Positions 22,567 through 33,096 are shown, counted from the first letter of the stretch. The stretch is 64,000 bases of DNA from Saposhnikovia divaricata (GCA_036435485.1 CM071596.1:139029001-139093000), one strand, 5' to 3'. The notes: generated from the letters alone by a model not told the origin. Made by a program: numbers and translations.

Positions 22567-23994
22567 TATTTGAAATTTGATCTTTAATAATTTTACAAGT
22601 GATTTTTCTGTGAATATTTGTTGTTTGAAATCACTTGTATAATTATTTTACCATCTGATTTTCTTGTTTGTTTAATTATTTTTCACTTTGTTTATTCATA
22701 TTATTTAATACTTCATACTTCTGTATTTTTAGAATAATTGTAGATATTTATTTCTATTTTAATAATTAATTTATCATATGTTTTGTAATGTTTGTCCTGT
22801 TAATATTGCTTTGTTTTCGTTAATAGGTTAGCATATGGTATGTATAATTATTTTTATTATTTGTTTAATTTTATATAATATTTTTATTATTTATATAAAT
22901 TATTTGTATATTTTATAGTGTTTTTAATGTTTGTTTAAAATAATTATGACTTAAAATTAGTTAAAACTCTCAATATGACTTATAAAATTCGGTATGACTT
23001 AGACTTAGATTAAGTCTATCTCGAATTTCGACTTAGGATTTGGTCTATCTCGAATTTCGACTTAGGATTTGGTCTATCTCGAATTTCGACTTAGGTTAAG
23101 TCTATCTCGAATTTCGACTTAGGATTTGGTCTATCTCGAATTTCGACTTAGGTTAAGTCTTACTGAGTTTTGTAAGGTTAAGTCATATTCATGTGTTTGT
23201 AAATAAGTCTTAGCGAGTTTTTAGTTTAGTCTTATTCGATTTATTTTTAAGTCTTAATCATAACAGTCAGTTAAGTCTTGTTAATATTAAGTCTTAATTT
23301 AATCTTAGTTTTAATTAAGTCTTATTCGATGTACATATCAGTTATGTCTTAATATTTTTTAAGTCATATTCATTAGTCAGTGTAAATTAAGTCTTAATCA
23401 CCTGTAAGTTAATTAAGTCTTAATTACTTATTTTTAAGTCTTATTCGTATGTATGTATTTTTAAGTCTTATTTGTCTTAATATAGTTAAGTCTTATTAGT
23501 AATATTTTTAAGTCTTAATCAGCTTACTTGTATATATATGAGAGTTAGTTGTTTTTAAGTCTTATTAACATTTCTATCAAGTTAAGTCTTATAGAACAAC
23601 AAAGATACTTACATATACACACATATATACAAACCGTTCATGCCCAATTTTCGACCGATTTCTCTCAACTAAATCACGAATTAACCACTTATCTAGACTC
23701 CTTGCTTGATTATCTGTGTTTTGATGGTTTAAAATTGCGATTTTGTTCGAGTTTTGAAGGATTTTATTTTCGAAAAATCGGTTCTTAGATCTGTTTTTCT
23801 GGAAATCTGGGCTTGATTCTTGAAAAACTAAAAATACATGCGTGTTTGTGTGTGTAAGGAGATCATTGTGTGAATTTTTCAGAATTTTTAAAGAACTTTT
23901 AATTTTTTCGAATTTTTAATTAGTTATTAATTCGAAAAATTAAAATTTTAAATTAAAAATTTGTAAAATCTGAAATTTTCAAGGAAATTAAATC
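22567..23994 (+). other. Non-coding spacer between pol and third ORF
   Basis: AT-rich; it contains the 29-bp tandem repeat at 23012-23158 and, from about 23150 to 23600, some 18 scattered AAGTCTTA motifs like those in the LTR. It probably acts as leader or promoter for a subgenomic message of the third ORF; this is inference. The 79-codon open frame at 23549 has no features. Confidence 0.6.
23012..23158 (+). repeat. Tandem repeat, 29-bp unit, five copies
   Basis: Unit TCTATCTCGAATTTCGACTT plus AGGATTTGG or AGGTTAAG. The two linkers alternate irregularly. The inner TCGAATTTCGA is a near-palindrome. Confidence 0.9.
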
Positions 23995-26955
23995 TTGATT
24001 AAAATGGCTGATCGATTTGAAATTATTAAACATAATTTAATCGGTTATTTTGATCCAAAAAAATGTTCAGTTGAACGTTTTCGACCGTGGATTCGTTTTT
24101 TAAATGAAAATTCACTGGTTCGCAATGCCTTGAGATTGGATGCTCCTCTGAAAATTGAACCTTTGCGAATCATGTGTACTACTGCTGTCATTTCTAATGA
24201 TAACAGATCTTTTGTCTTCTCTATGGGAGATAATCAGTACACAGTGAATGAAAATACAATAAATACGGTCTTAAATTTTCCAACTGACAATTTCGAAGAA
24301 TTACCATCAGATCAAGAAATGATAAATTTTTTAAATGGTGTATTCTATCAAGACAGTCCTGATCAAACTGTCTGGAATAAAAAGAACTTCGTTCAGGAAT
24401 GGGATTATCTGTTTGACACACTAGGTAGAGTCTTTGCCAACACTACAAAAGGGAACTTCGGGGTATTACCATATTTCTTGCAGCATATTGGATATGCAGT
24501 TGCACACAACCGAAGGATTAATTTTGGCAGACTACTGTGTGTTCCGATGGTTAGAAGAATCATTAATGCAAAGAAGAATTTTGATAATGGACATAAAGTT
24601 TCATGTTATTATCCAAGATTCTTATCATTGATTTTTAATCATCTTGTGGAACTAGAAAACCAAGCCCAATTTCTGAATGGAGAGTCACTGGCGTCAGGTA
24701 AACCTACTACCAGATTGTTCACTGAGTACAGCAACAAGCCAAAATTCACAAATATACCTGTAGTTGTCACCCAATACATGTCAAACTATATACAACTACC
24801 TGTTATTGAACCTGTACCACAACCTGAACAACCAGAACAAAACCCTGAACCACCAGTGGAAAACATACTTGTTGATAATGAAAATCAAGGCAATCAACAA
24901 GTTGAACCTGCTCAGCAAATTGTTCCTCAGCCAGCTGCTCTTGCTGTTGAACATACAGTGCAAGAAACTGCATCTGTCCCTGAACCTGAATTGGATCAAC
25001 CTATCTTATCAGAGGCTGTTGCGGAATCAGCTGACCAGGTATTGCCTTCTGTTCCTCAAACTACTACTTCTCAATCTATTTCTGGAACCCAAGTGGTTGG
25101 TAGGTCTGACCAAGGGGTTGTAGTACCACAACATCTAACCAAGGTCGTAGAGCCAAACACTCAACCACCAAAACTCATATCTTTTCACTCCAGAAAGAAA
25201 TTGCAAGTAAAAAGAAGTCGAATCAGTAGTGGCAGTATGAGTGAACCCACAGCTCTGCCTCTAGAAAAGAAAAGTAGAACTCAACCTGAGGCAACTGTAA
25301 GCCCGTCTGTATCCTCCCAACAGGATATGGAAATTGATATGGCCGTTACACAGTTACTAGAATCATCTTCTCAACAGGATGATTCTATTGAAATTCGCCA
25401 TAGGGCCGTGGCACCTTGTAGTGAGTCAAGCACACCTCCCCTATTACTCACAATGGGGGAAGACATACCTTTAAATGAGTCTCAGGACACACTGCAAGGA
25501 GAGCACGTAGAAAATGTGACAGTACCTACCATAGTTACGGTAGAAGAGTCTTCACAGGCTTCAGAGGGAAATCTTGGTTCTCAGCCAACTTTAATAGAAC
25601 CATCATCTCCCCTCCCAGGACAAACACTCCTGGCTCCCACAAGGGATTTTCCACTCGCAGTTTCGACTGGAGAAGGTGGAAGGCAACTTGATCAATCTAC
25701 TACTGAAGCAATTCAGTCAACAATTTCAAATGTTCAAGTAGATTTGATTAAGGACAGGGATTTGCGAACTCCCATTGCACCACCACTGACCTTCCCAGAG
25801 GAGGCTAGGGTGATTTTACATGCAGGTACAAATCTGGAAGCAGCTAAGGAATCTGAGAGGAGTGATGTGAGGAATACCTTAAAATTGAGTGAAACACATG
25901 CACTTCAGGCGAGTGGATCTCAAAGTGAACGTCAGGTGAGCGCACACACTGACACATACACTCTCTCATTATTAGAAAAGATAACTGCTTTAGAGAAAGA
26001 ACTTGCAGTCAGCAAGGCTGAAACAGAAATTCTTATAGCACAAGTGGGTGAGCGATCTTCTACATCCACCTCTGTCAACAGTCAGCTTGCTGTAATGAAG
26101 AAGGACATAAACTACTTAAAGACATCTTTCACCAAGAAGATAGAATCTCTCGAACTCTCTCATGAAAAGGCACTTGATGACTCTGGAGATATTACTGTTG
26201 CTCAAGACATGTTAATTTCTGAGATTTCCTTGAAAGTTGATAATCTACAGTCAGAGGTACAGCACAATCAAGAATCTACTGATTCTCGTCTGGACCAGAT
26301 CGAAAAGCAAAATGCACACCAGGCTAAAGGGTTAAGACATTTGTTTAATCTTGTAAGTCAAAGTCGCAAACCTACAAATGAAGAAATTGAGTTCTTTACA
26401 AGTAAGGGTGGTGATGATGATGAACAGGATCCTGAAGCTCGAGCAACTGATAAGTCTGTAGAGGATTCCTCAACTAAGGGGGAGAAATCAAAGGGGTCAC
26501 AAGAAAAATCTAAAGAAAGAGAGGGAGGAGAAGGTAAATCTGATAAATCTGGTAAATCTGACCAAGGTGAAGATAAGAGGAAGAAAGTAGTTGAACAAAC
26601 TGAAGAAGATATTCAAGACAAGAACACAGGTTATTATTACACGGGTGAACCGGATAACTTCGATGTTTTTGCTGATCTTGAATTCCCTGATCAAGGTGAA
26701 GAACTTCCTGAACCTGATCTTAGTCACTGGGAAGATGAAGGACCAGTGATATCTGAATTTGAAACTCAACAAGCTGAGAAAGAATCTGAAGAATTATTTG
26801 CTCAAAGGGAAGCTAATTTGCAACTGAGAGAAGAAAAACTTAAAAAATCTTTAGAGCAAATTGCACGAAATGAAGAACTTCAGAAAGCTGAACAGCAAGC
26901 ATTACAAAGACTACATGCTATAAATTTGAGAAGAGAAAAACATACATCAGACTAA
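23995..26955 (+). CDS. Third ORF of the Copia element, structural-like, unknown function
   Basis: 986 codons from MIKMADRFEIIKHN; the second Met (MADRFE) is a likelier start. Residues about 1-230 look globular: a WIRFLNEN segment, then VWNKKNFVQEWDYLFDTLGR, then AHNRRINFGRLL. This pattern resembles the putative plant transposon protein domain seen in other plant elements; that is a weak, pattern-level match. Residues about 260-640 are Pro/Gln/Ser-rich and probably disordered. Residues 655-780 form coiled coil (LEKITALEKELAVSKAETEI), followed by a Lys/Glu/Asp-rich tail. I see no signal peptide or transmembrane segment, which argues against a typical envelope protein. The stop at 26953 comes just after a frame change; the protein seems to continue in the next feature. 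Confidence 0.8.
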   Translation: MIKMADRFEIIKHNLIGYFDPKKCSVERFRPWIRFLNENSLVRNALRLDAPLKIEPLRIMCTTAVISNDNRSFVFSMGDNQYTVNENTINTVLNFPTDNFEELPSDQEMINFLNGVFYQDSPDQTVWNKKNFVQEWDYLFDTLGRVFANTTKGNFGVLPYFLQHIGYAVAHNRRINFGRLLCVPMVRRIINAKKNFDNGHKVSCYYPRFLSLIFNHLVELENQAQFLNGESLASGKPTTRLFTEYSNKPKFTNIPVVVTQYMSNYIQLPVIEPVPQPEQPEQNPEPPVENILVDNENQGNQQVEPAQQIVPQPAALAVEHTVQETASVPEPELDQPILSEAVAESADQVLPSVPQTTTSQSISGTQVVGRSDQGVVVPQHLTKVVEPNTQPPKLISFHSRKKLQVKRSRISSGSMSEPTALPLEKKSRTQPEATVSPSVSSQQDMEIDMAVTQLLESSSQQDDSIEIRHRAVAPCSESSTPPLLLTMGEDIPLNESQDTLQGEHVENVTVPTIVTVEESSQASEGNLGSQPTLIEPSSPLPGQTLLAPTRDFPLAVSTGEGGRQLDQSTTEAIQSTISNVQVDLIKDRDLRTPIAPPLTFPEEARVILHAGTNLEAAKESERSDVRNTLKLSETHALQASGSQSERQVSAHTDTYTLSLLEKITALEKELAVSKAETEILIAQVGERSSTSTSVNSQLAVMKKDINYLKTSFTKKIESLELSHEKALDDSGDITVAQDMLISEISLKVDNLQSEVQHNQESTDSRLDQIEKQNAHQAKGLRHLFNLVSQSRKPTNEEIEFFTSKGGDDDEQDPEARATDKSVEDSSTKGEKSKGSQEKSKEREGGEGKSDKSGKSDQGEDKRKKVVEQTEEDIQDKNTGYYYTGEPDNFDVFADLEFPDQGEELPEPDLSHWEDEGPVISEFETQQAEKESEELFAQREANLQLREEKLKKSLEQIARNEELQKAEQQALQRLHAINLRREKHTSD

Positions 26956-27692
26956 AGAGTGGTGACAAATGGGAACGTGCTCAAAGAGCAATTAATTCAC
27001 CTCAGAGTTCTGATTATGAAGATCGTCGTCTTGGACAAATTCTCGAGGAATTCAAGCTGGCAAATCCAATTCACGAAATGTATATAAAGGCCTTACAGGT
27101 AGAAGTCATCAGGATAACTACTGCAGTTGAACCCAAATCTGATGAGCTAGTAATATTTGTAGATTGTCATAAAGTTGGAACATTCAAAGTATCTATTCAG
27201 TTCTTTTATGACAGATCACTGACAGAGTTATGGGTACTTAGGCCTAAGGTAAGAACATCTTCTGAGCTAGGTGTATTGTTACATGAAAAGTTCAAAGATT
27301 TTGCTGCAAGAGCTGGACCAGAAGTGATTAAGGAACCTCCACAAGTAAAATTTCTTAAGGGAGAGGTACTTCACACAATCAATCTTCAGACAGATGAGCT
27401 ATACGAACATCATGCAAAGCACTTGGTATATGCTGAATATGCTCTCAGAAATCATGGATACTTGACTGAAGAAAAGATAATAGCTGCAGATCACATCCGT
27501 TCCTATGCACAAACGAACATAAAAGATTACAAGAAATTTCAAGGTGAACTGAGAAAGAAGCTTGGAATTCCTTTAGTCTTACCACAAGGATTGTCATCAA
27601 GAAGAGAACGTCTTGTTGATTCTGATCTACATATGAAACTTCAAGTCACAGATGAGCCAGAAGAAGGAGAATTCAGAAGGGAAGACGATTGA
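26949..27692 (+). pseudogene. C-terminal continuation of third ORF, after a frameshift
   Basis: This frame is open from at least 26949 (RLKSGDKWERAQ...) through the internal Met at 27078 to the stop at 27692, about 247 codons. Composition and codon use match the upstream ORF. The first ORF ends 7 nt inside the overlap, so one indel near 26900-26955 best explains the break. The domain at 27100-27650 looks folded (DELVIFVDCHKVGTFKVSIQ, then a helical LGVLLHEKFKDFAARAG). I do not recognise it. It ends in an acidic tail (EPEEGEFRREDD). Confidence 0.7.
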
Positions 27693-27944
27693 AGATAAAG
27701 AATTGCTCTACATGTTATATCTTAAGAGCCTAGATAAATCTTGATAGAAATTTATATCATATGATCAGTCTAGAGGATCATCTATCTTGTATTTATCTTT
27801 CATGTTTGAATCTGGCAAATGTTAAATATAAACCAGAACTTCTTTTCATATTTACTTAGTATTTAAAGTTTTATCTTTCATTTGGTTAAGTTGGATTAGT
27901 TGAGGTATCCTCTAGGAATTTGCTTGTTATTGTCTAACAAACAA

Positions 27945-27956
27945 ATAGGGGGAGAT
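27945..27956 (+). other. Polypurine tract of Sirevirus-like Copia
   Basis: ATAGGGGGAGAT directly before the 3' LTR, the plus-strand primer site. Confidence 0.75.
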
Positions 27957-29323
27957 TGAAAGGCATATGATTCAGCCTATTTGTAGTTAAAGGATCCTAA
28001 TCAACTTAAACCAAATTGTAATAAGTAAATATACATATGAACTGTCACAGGAATCTCAAGAAGTATTATCTGTCAGAAGAAAGAAGAAAAATCAATCTAT
28101 AGTTTTGATGTCATACACTGGAAGACGATTCAGTTATCTGATCAAGCCCCAGTACAGCATTGAAGTTAATGGATTCATTTGAACAGTGACAGAGATTTTT
28201 CGAGTGATAGTTTGAAGATCAGTTACAGTACAAGAGAATTGAGAGAAGAAATAAACCACAACCTAAAGTCAAAGGTGAAGAAGCATCATTGAAGTTAGTC
28301 GTTCATGAACCAGACAGTACATCGAACGTCAACACAAATCAGTGGTAATTCTTTACTACCTTTAGTGGTTTGTAAGAATTAAATTAATTATTTATTGATT
28401 TAATTAAATTCATTTATAATTGATATAAATTAATTTAGTTGATTTAATTAAATGAATTAATTCTGGTAGAATTAATTTATTAATTAAATTAATTATTGTA
28501 TCAATTAAATATGAATTAGTTAAAACATTAACTAATTAAATGGATCAATAAGACTTAAAGAAAGAAATTTGATTAAGTCTTGGAGAAGGTAAAATTCGGT
28601 AAGACTTAATTAAGTCTTACTGACAGAAGCTTTTTCAGGATTAAGTCTTACCGACCTGATTTAAGTCCTACCGACCTCTGCCAGCTGTTATAAGTCTTAC
28701 CGAAATTCTGGTAAGTCTTACCGACACATTTTAGGTCTTAATGGAGGTTTGTGTAAGTCTTATTGAAGGAAAATCAAGTCTTGGAAGCTGTTTAAGTCAT
28801 GCTGAAGCAATTAAATATCCTACAGAAAGCCAGCAAGACCTGTTGTTGATATAAAAGATCAGAACAGACCAGATTAAGTCATAACGGAGAAAACACAGCA
28901 GAAAACATATCATCAAGACCAGAATTCTCTCTCTCAAGAACACCAAGAACACCAAAGCTTAAACAATTCCCAGAAAATCAAGTTCTTCATCTTTGTGATA
29001 TTCTATCCGATAGAACTTGCTTATTTGTGATTCTTGTACTACTAGCGAATTAAGTTTCCTAGTTCTTATCTTGATTATTATTAACTAAATTAGAAAAGTT
29101 CATGTCGAATTTTCTAATTAGTTATTAACATCTTGATAAGTTGTTATACTGATTTTGTAACACCACATCAAGTTAATATACAGTTATATTCAACTTGAAA
29201 AATTGTGTTAAATAATTCCGCAGATAAATTTGTCTTTATCAAATTTAATTTAAAGGACAAATTTCGATAAAAAGGTAAAGATTGTATTCAACCCCCCCTT
29301 CTACAATCTTATCGGACCCAACA
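27957..29323 (+). repeat. 3' LTR of Sirevirus-like Copia
   Basis: 1367-bp mate of 15565-16931. It ends GGACCCAACA and is followed by the CTTTT target duplication. The last bases differ from the 5' LTR (ACA here, AAA there). Confidence 0.92.
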
Positions 29324-31261
29324 CTTTTCGTTCTCAGCGTCAGCCTGAGCCTGTGCAAGTATGGATTTGAGATTCACAATCTCTTCGCTCATCTTACTAT
29401 TGGAAGAAGCCATGGCTCGAACCTCCTTGTGGTGACGCAATTGATGGAAGAAAAGCTCAGCTATAGCTTTAGTCTTGGAAGCATTGGACTCCTCCAGAGA
29501 TTGTAGGGACCAGGAATACATATCAACTTCAGAAACATGGGCATGTGCTAACTCGCCAAATGTCTGGCGGACCAGTCCAGGGGGAGGATGAGAGGGTGAT
29601 GAACTCTTGTCGCCCTTGTTCTTCTTTAGTGGTGGTTCTTCATGAAGAATCGATATCTCAGTGGGCTTTTTCCTGCTAGGATGGAGGGAAGAAGATGATT
29701 GTCGAAGAGGCGTTGTGAGAGTGGTCTGCTTAGGAGGAGGCATGACAACATCAGACTTGGTAGCTAAACCCCCAGCAAGGGAGGAATGGTGAGTCGGATC
29801 GCCAGAAGGATTACGAGAGGTACTCGCAGCCTTGTCCTTCTTCAAGAAAGGAATCACAGAATATTTCTTGGAAGCCATGTCTGCAAGTATACAGAAGAAA
29901 ATACATCAATACAAGGCAAAATTAGTAAGCAAGGCATGCAGCAACAAATTGATTCAATGCAAGTGGTATGTGATGCAGCAAGTCAGTACGAGCTACAATG
30001 CAATGCATATGGAGTAGAGGTCATGGCCTCATATTACATTTATCAACGACACCTATATCGTCTATTCCCTCGGGAGGATTGACGATCTTCTTTTTTGGGG
30101 TCATTCTCGCCCTTTGCCTAAAAAACCCACACCGAACAAAATTCTCTTCGGTAAGCAAGAGCTGAAGGTTTCTCTTCTCGGCAGGAAGTTTAAGAATGTT
30201 GTCTGCTCTCTGCTTGTGTTCGCCTTCAAGCATGGGACGTCGTGGTGTATCTGTAATGAAGCAAATTAATGTAAATATGGTTGGTGCCACAACCCACAAT
30301 ACTAATGAATTTCATAGGAAGAAAGGGTGCTAAGTCTGAGAAACTTACCTTTGTTAATGTTAAAGGCGGTCGGTATGCGCGGCACATCATAAATATAGAA
30401 GTATGGACTTTTCCAGTCTCTAGGATCTCTTGAGCCACCCAGAATCAAGTTCTTGCCATAGAACTCTGGCCAGACAGAGAAATAAACATAACCGAATTCC
30501 TTAGCTTTACAACTCTTTTTGGTGATAAAGTAGTTGAGCTGCTCAGCGGTCAGTCTCGGGTATCCCTCGATGTTATATATGATGAATAGACCAATCATAA
30601 GTTTGTACCCGTTCGGATTAATTTGGATGGGAGCAACCTTAAAATATTCGCACACCTCACGAATGAATGGATGAAGAGGTGAAGAAACTCCAAGTTCAAG
30701 GAGTGTAGTAGTTAAAACCATGCGGGGTGGCCTGCCCCCATTCTCTTTGTGATTGAAGCGGTAACATCGCATATGCTCTTGAGGAAGGATAATACGACCT
30801 TCTACTTGATACTTTTCGATGGCCTCTGATAGGGTATCCTGATCGAGGCTGGTTGGAAGATCTCTGCAGCAGAGGATGTGCCCTACCCTCTTCTTTCCTT
30901 GGGGATACATGGTACCTTCAAGCATTGGTTGACTAGGAGGGACATAAGCTTCATCATCAGAGAGCTCGGGAACATAGTCATAATTACAAAGATTAACTGT
31001 ACGGGTGACATCCTCCAACTCTTTTGTGGTAAGGGACTCCTCTTCATCCGTCTCCTCCTCGAGGTTTTCTTTAGTGAACTCGGTCTGAGGAGGGACCACT
31101 TCAGTTGTAACATGAGCATGGACGATGCCTTTTTGTGAACAAGATCTTGAATCACTAGGTACCTCAGCTTGTACCTCTTCAGATGATGATGAGAAGGCCC
31201 CGCAATGTATGAGGTGGTGAGGAGGCCTCGCGACGTATGAGGCTGCGAGGCGGCCTCGCAA
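29324..31261 (-). pseudogene. Antisense ORF of element A, exons 1-3 (gypsy-type transposon domain)
   Basis: Three exons read on the minus strand. Exon 1 is 31261 (start uncertain) to 30349; the 98-bp intron has donor AG|GTAAGT and acceptor TTACAG|AT. Exon 2 is 30250-30053; the 172-bp intron has donor ATAG|GTGTCG and acceptor TTGCAG|AC. Exon 3 is 29880-29324, continuing beyond the Copia insertion at 15564. Exon 1 holds PLHPFIREVCEYFKVAPIQI and NGYKLMIGLFIIYNIEG, the core of the putative gypsy-type transposon family (PF04195-like). Exon 3 is Ser/Pro-rich, then coiled coil. The gene runs opposite to element A, as antisense ORFs do in Tat-lineage elements. Its function is unknown. The insertion destroys this copy; otherwise no stops are seen. 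The N-terminus reads into a repeat. Confidence 0.78.
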
Positions 31262-31383
31262 TGTAAGAAGCTAAGAGGAGGCCTCGCGATGTATGAGGCT
31301 GCGAGGCGGCCTCGCAATGTAAGAAGCTACGAGGAGGCCTTGCGACGTATGAGGCTGCGAGGCGGCCTCGCAATGTAAGAGGC
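31212..31383. repeat. Minisatellite, 56-bp unit, three copies
   Basis: Unit GGAGGCCTCGCGACGTATGA + GGCTGCGAGGCGGCCTCGCA + ATGTAAGAAGCTAAGA, three times with few changes. It ends exactly where the B-type LTR fragment begins, so it marks the A/B junction. Confidence 0.85.
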
Positions 31384-31384
31384 T

Positions 31385-31540
31385 GTAGAGGTGAAGTGAT
31401 CCATAGTCGGGCCTCATGCCTTGTTGATCCTTCTTCAATATTTGAGCCCATTAAGAATATTCGAGCCCATTAAGAGGGATGGACCCCTAGTGTAGTCCAT
31501 TGGGCCTATTTAGAGCTTGTGCCCAGATTCGGGCATAACA
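31385..31540 (-). repeat. Truncated 3' LTR of element B
   Basis: Read on the minus strand from 31540 it begins TGTTATGCCCGAATCTGGGC and matches the first 156 bp of the LTR at 37747-36838. Homology then stops at 31385. It is preceded (31541-31555) by a polypurine tract, so it is a genuine 3' LTR start cut off by rearrangement. Confidence 0.85.
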
Positions 31541-31555
31541 ATTACCCCCCGATTC
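31541..31555 (-). other. Polypurine tract of element B
   Basis: On the minus strand GGAATCGGGGGGTAAT lies immediately before the TGTTATGCC start of the 3' LTR. Confidence 0.75.
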
Positions 31556-31979
31556 CATGTTGTCATTATGAATGCAATGTGGAATCAAGTGATGTCTTCC
31601 AATTGATGCGAAACCAATTTTATGTGAGTGATGGTGACCTCGAAGGGTCCTTTCAAGCGCAATATGGTCCGGCAGGGACTTTGAGAGGCGACCCCAAAGA
31701 GCCCTACGGTCATTAATTGTGAAATATGTCTTTTGTTTAGTTGATATATGAGCTCATGCTTCCACTTGTGTCTTCAAGTTCTTCTTAGAATATGATGAGA
31801 GGACTCTCCTCCGAGCTTACTCCTTGTTATTATGATTAGAGGACTCCTTATATGACGAGAAGACTCCCTTTATATTGAGGACTCCTCATAAGTTGAGAGG
31901 ACTCCCCATAGCCCCATATTCGGAGAGGTCTTCTCTTTCTGATATCATGAGAGGACTCCTCGTAGCCTTTTAAGTTTCG

Positions 31980-32246
31980 AGGCCTCCTTGCAGCCTCATA
32001 TGTTGAGAGGCCTCATCCTCGCAGCCTCATATGTTGAGAGGCCTCCTCCTCGCAATCTCATCTGTTGAGAGCCCTCCTCTTCGCAGCCTCATATGTTGAG
32101 AGGCCTCCTCCTCGCAGCCTCATATATTGAGAGGACTCCTCCTCGCAGCCTCATATGTTGAGAGGCCTCCTCCCCGCAGCCTCATATGTGAAGAGGCCTC
32201 CTCCTCGCAGCCTCATATGTTGAGAGGCCTCCTCCTCGCAGCCTCA
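31980..32246. repeat. Minisatellite, 31-bp unit, left block
   Basis: About 8 copies of CCTCATATGTTGAGAGGCCT + CCTCCTCGCAG. The TRIM array at 32247-33701 interrupts the array; it resumes at 33702. Confidence 0.9.
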
Positions 32247-32426
32247 TGTTGGGCTTGCTTAGCGACCTTAACTCCACATTAGTATGATATTGTCTGCTTT
32301 GGGCCGAACCCGCACGGATTTGTTTTTGGGCACACTCCCAAAAGGCCTCATACTAATGGACTTATCAGGCTGCTTATTAACTAGCAATCTGCCCCTCCCA
32401 CAACCGATGTGGGACAACTCCTAACA
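32247..32426 (-). repeat. TRIM LTR a (outer)
   Basis: Carries the outer-type variants: GAACCCGCACGG, GGACTTATC, TTAACTAGCAATC and CACAACCGATG. These are shared with LTR d. Confidence 0.9.
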
Positions 32427-32671
32427 ATCTCCCCCTTCACACATCGGGCTCGACACCTGTCGAATCTTCCTCTTTCTGTGTGATCTGGCTCCCCCTTGAT
32501 CCATACTGGAAATCCACCTAGCTATCTGGCTCCTCCCTAGGCCCATACTGGAAGGCCCACCTGCTCCTCCTTAAGCCCAACCTGGGATAGCCCATCTGCC
32601 TTTTCCTTGGATCCATTCTGGAGCCCATTGAGATCGTTATGGACCGTTATAACCATAGCTCTGATACCACT

Positions 32672-32851
32672 TGTTGGGCTTGCTAAGCGAGCCTTAACTC
32701 CACATTAGTATGATATTGTCCGCTTTGGGCCGAGCCCGCACGGATTTGTTTTTGGGCACCTCCCAAAAGGCCTCATACTAATGGAGTTAACTGGCTGCTT
32801 ATAAACTAGCTATCTGCCCCTCCCACAAACGATGTGGGACAACTCCTAACA
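32672..32851 (-). repeat. TRIM LTR b (inner)
   Basis: Carries the inner-type variants: GAGCCCGCACGG, GGAGTTAACTGG, TAAACTAGCTATC and CACAAACGATG. It is nearly identical to LTR c. Confidence 0.9.
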
Positions 32852-33096
32852 ATCTCCCCCTTCACACATCGGGCTCGACACCTGTCGAATCTGCCTCTTT
32901 CTGTGTGATCTGGCTCCCCCTTGATCCATACTGGAAATCCACCTGGCTATCTGGCTCCTCCCTATGTCCATACTGGAAGGCCCACCTGCTCCTCCTTAAG
33001 CCCAACCTGGGATAGCCCATCTGCCTTTTCCTTGGATCCATTCTGGAGCCCATTGAGATCGTTATGGACCGTTATAACCATAGCTCTGATACCACT

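Larger units (their letters stand above)
15565..29323 (+). mobile_element. Young Sirevirus-like Copia element, 13.76 kb
   Basis: Near-identical LTRs (15565-16931, 27957-29323; 1367 bp each) with a perfect CTTTT target duplication (15560-15564, 29324-29328). Gag, an intact 1092-aa pol with Copia order PR-IN-RT-RH, a long non-coding spacer with repeats, and a large third ORF lie between them. A WVPK motif at the gag end (GPNQIWVPKKV), the size and the extra ORF after pol all fit the Sirevirus/Maximus lineage. I saw only four LTR differences by eye, so insertion is recent. It landed inside the antisense ORF of element A. Gag carries a stop and frame shifts, so this copy is probably not autonomous as it stands. 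Confidence 0.93.
11372..31384 (+). mobile_element. Element A: Gypsy/Tat-like non-autonomous element, 3' LTR lost
   Basis: In plus orientation the order is 5' LTR (11372-12304), primer site, a short RNase H scar (12778-12876), a 26-bp minisatellite, and an antisense ORF on the minus strand. A Copia element at 15565-29323 interrupts that ORF. Most of gag and pol is absent. The antisense ORF downstream of a pol scar matches the layout known for Tat-lineage plant Gypsy elements (Grande, Retand). The expected plus-oriented 3' LTR is missing: at 31385 the sequence passes into a minus-oriented LTR fragment belonging to element B. No target duplication can be paired. Confidence 0.7.
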
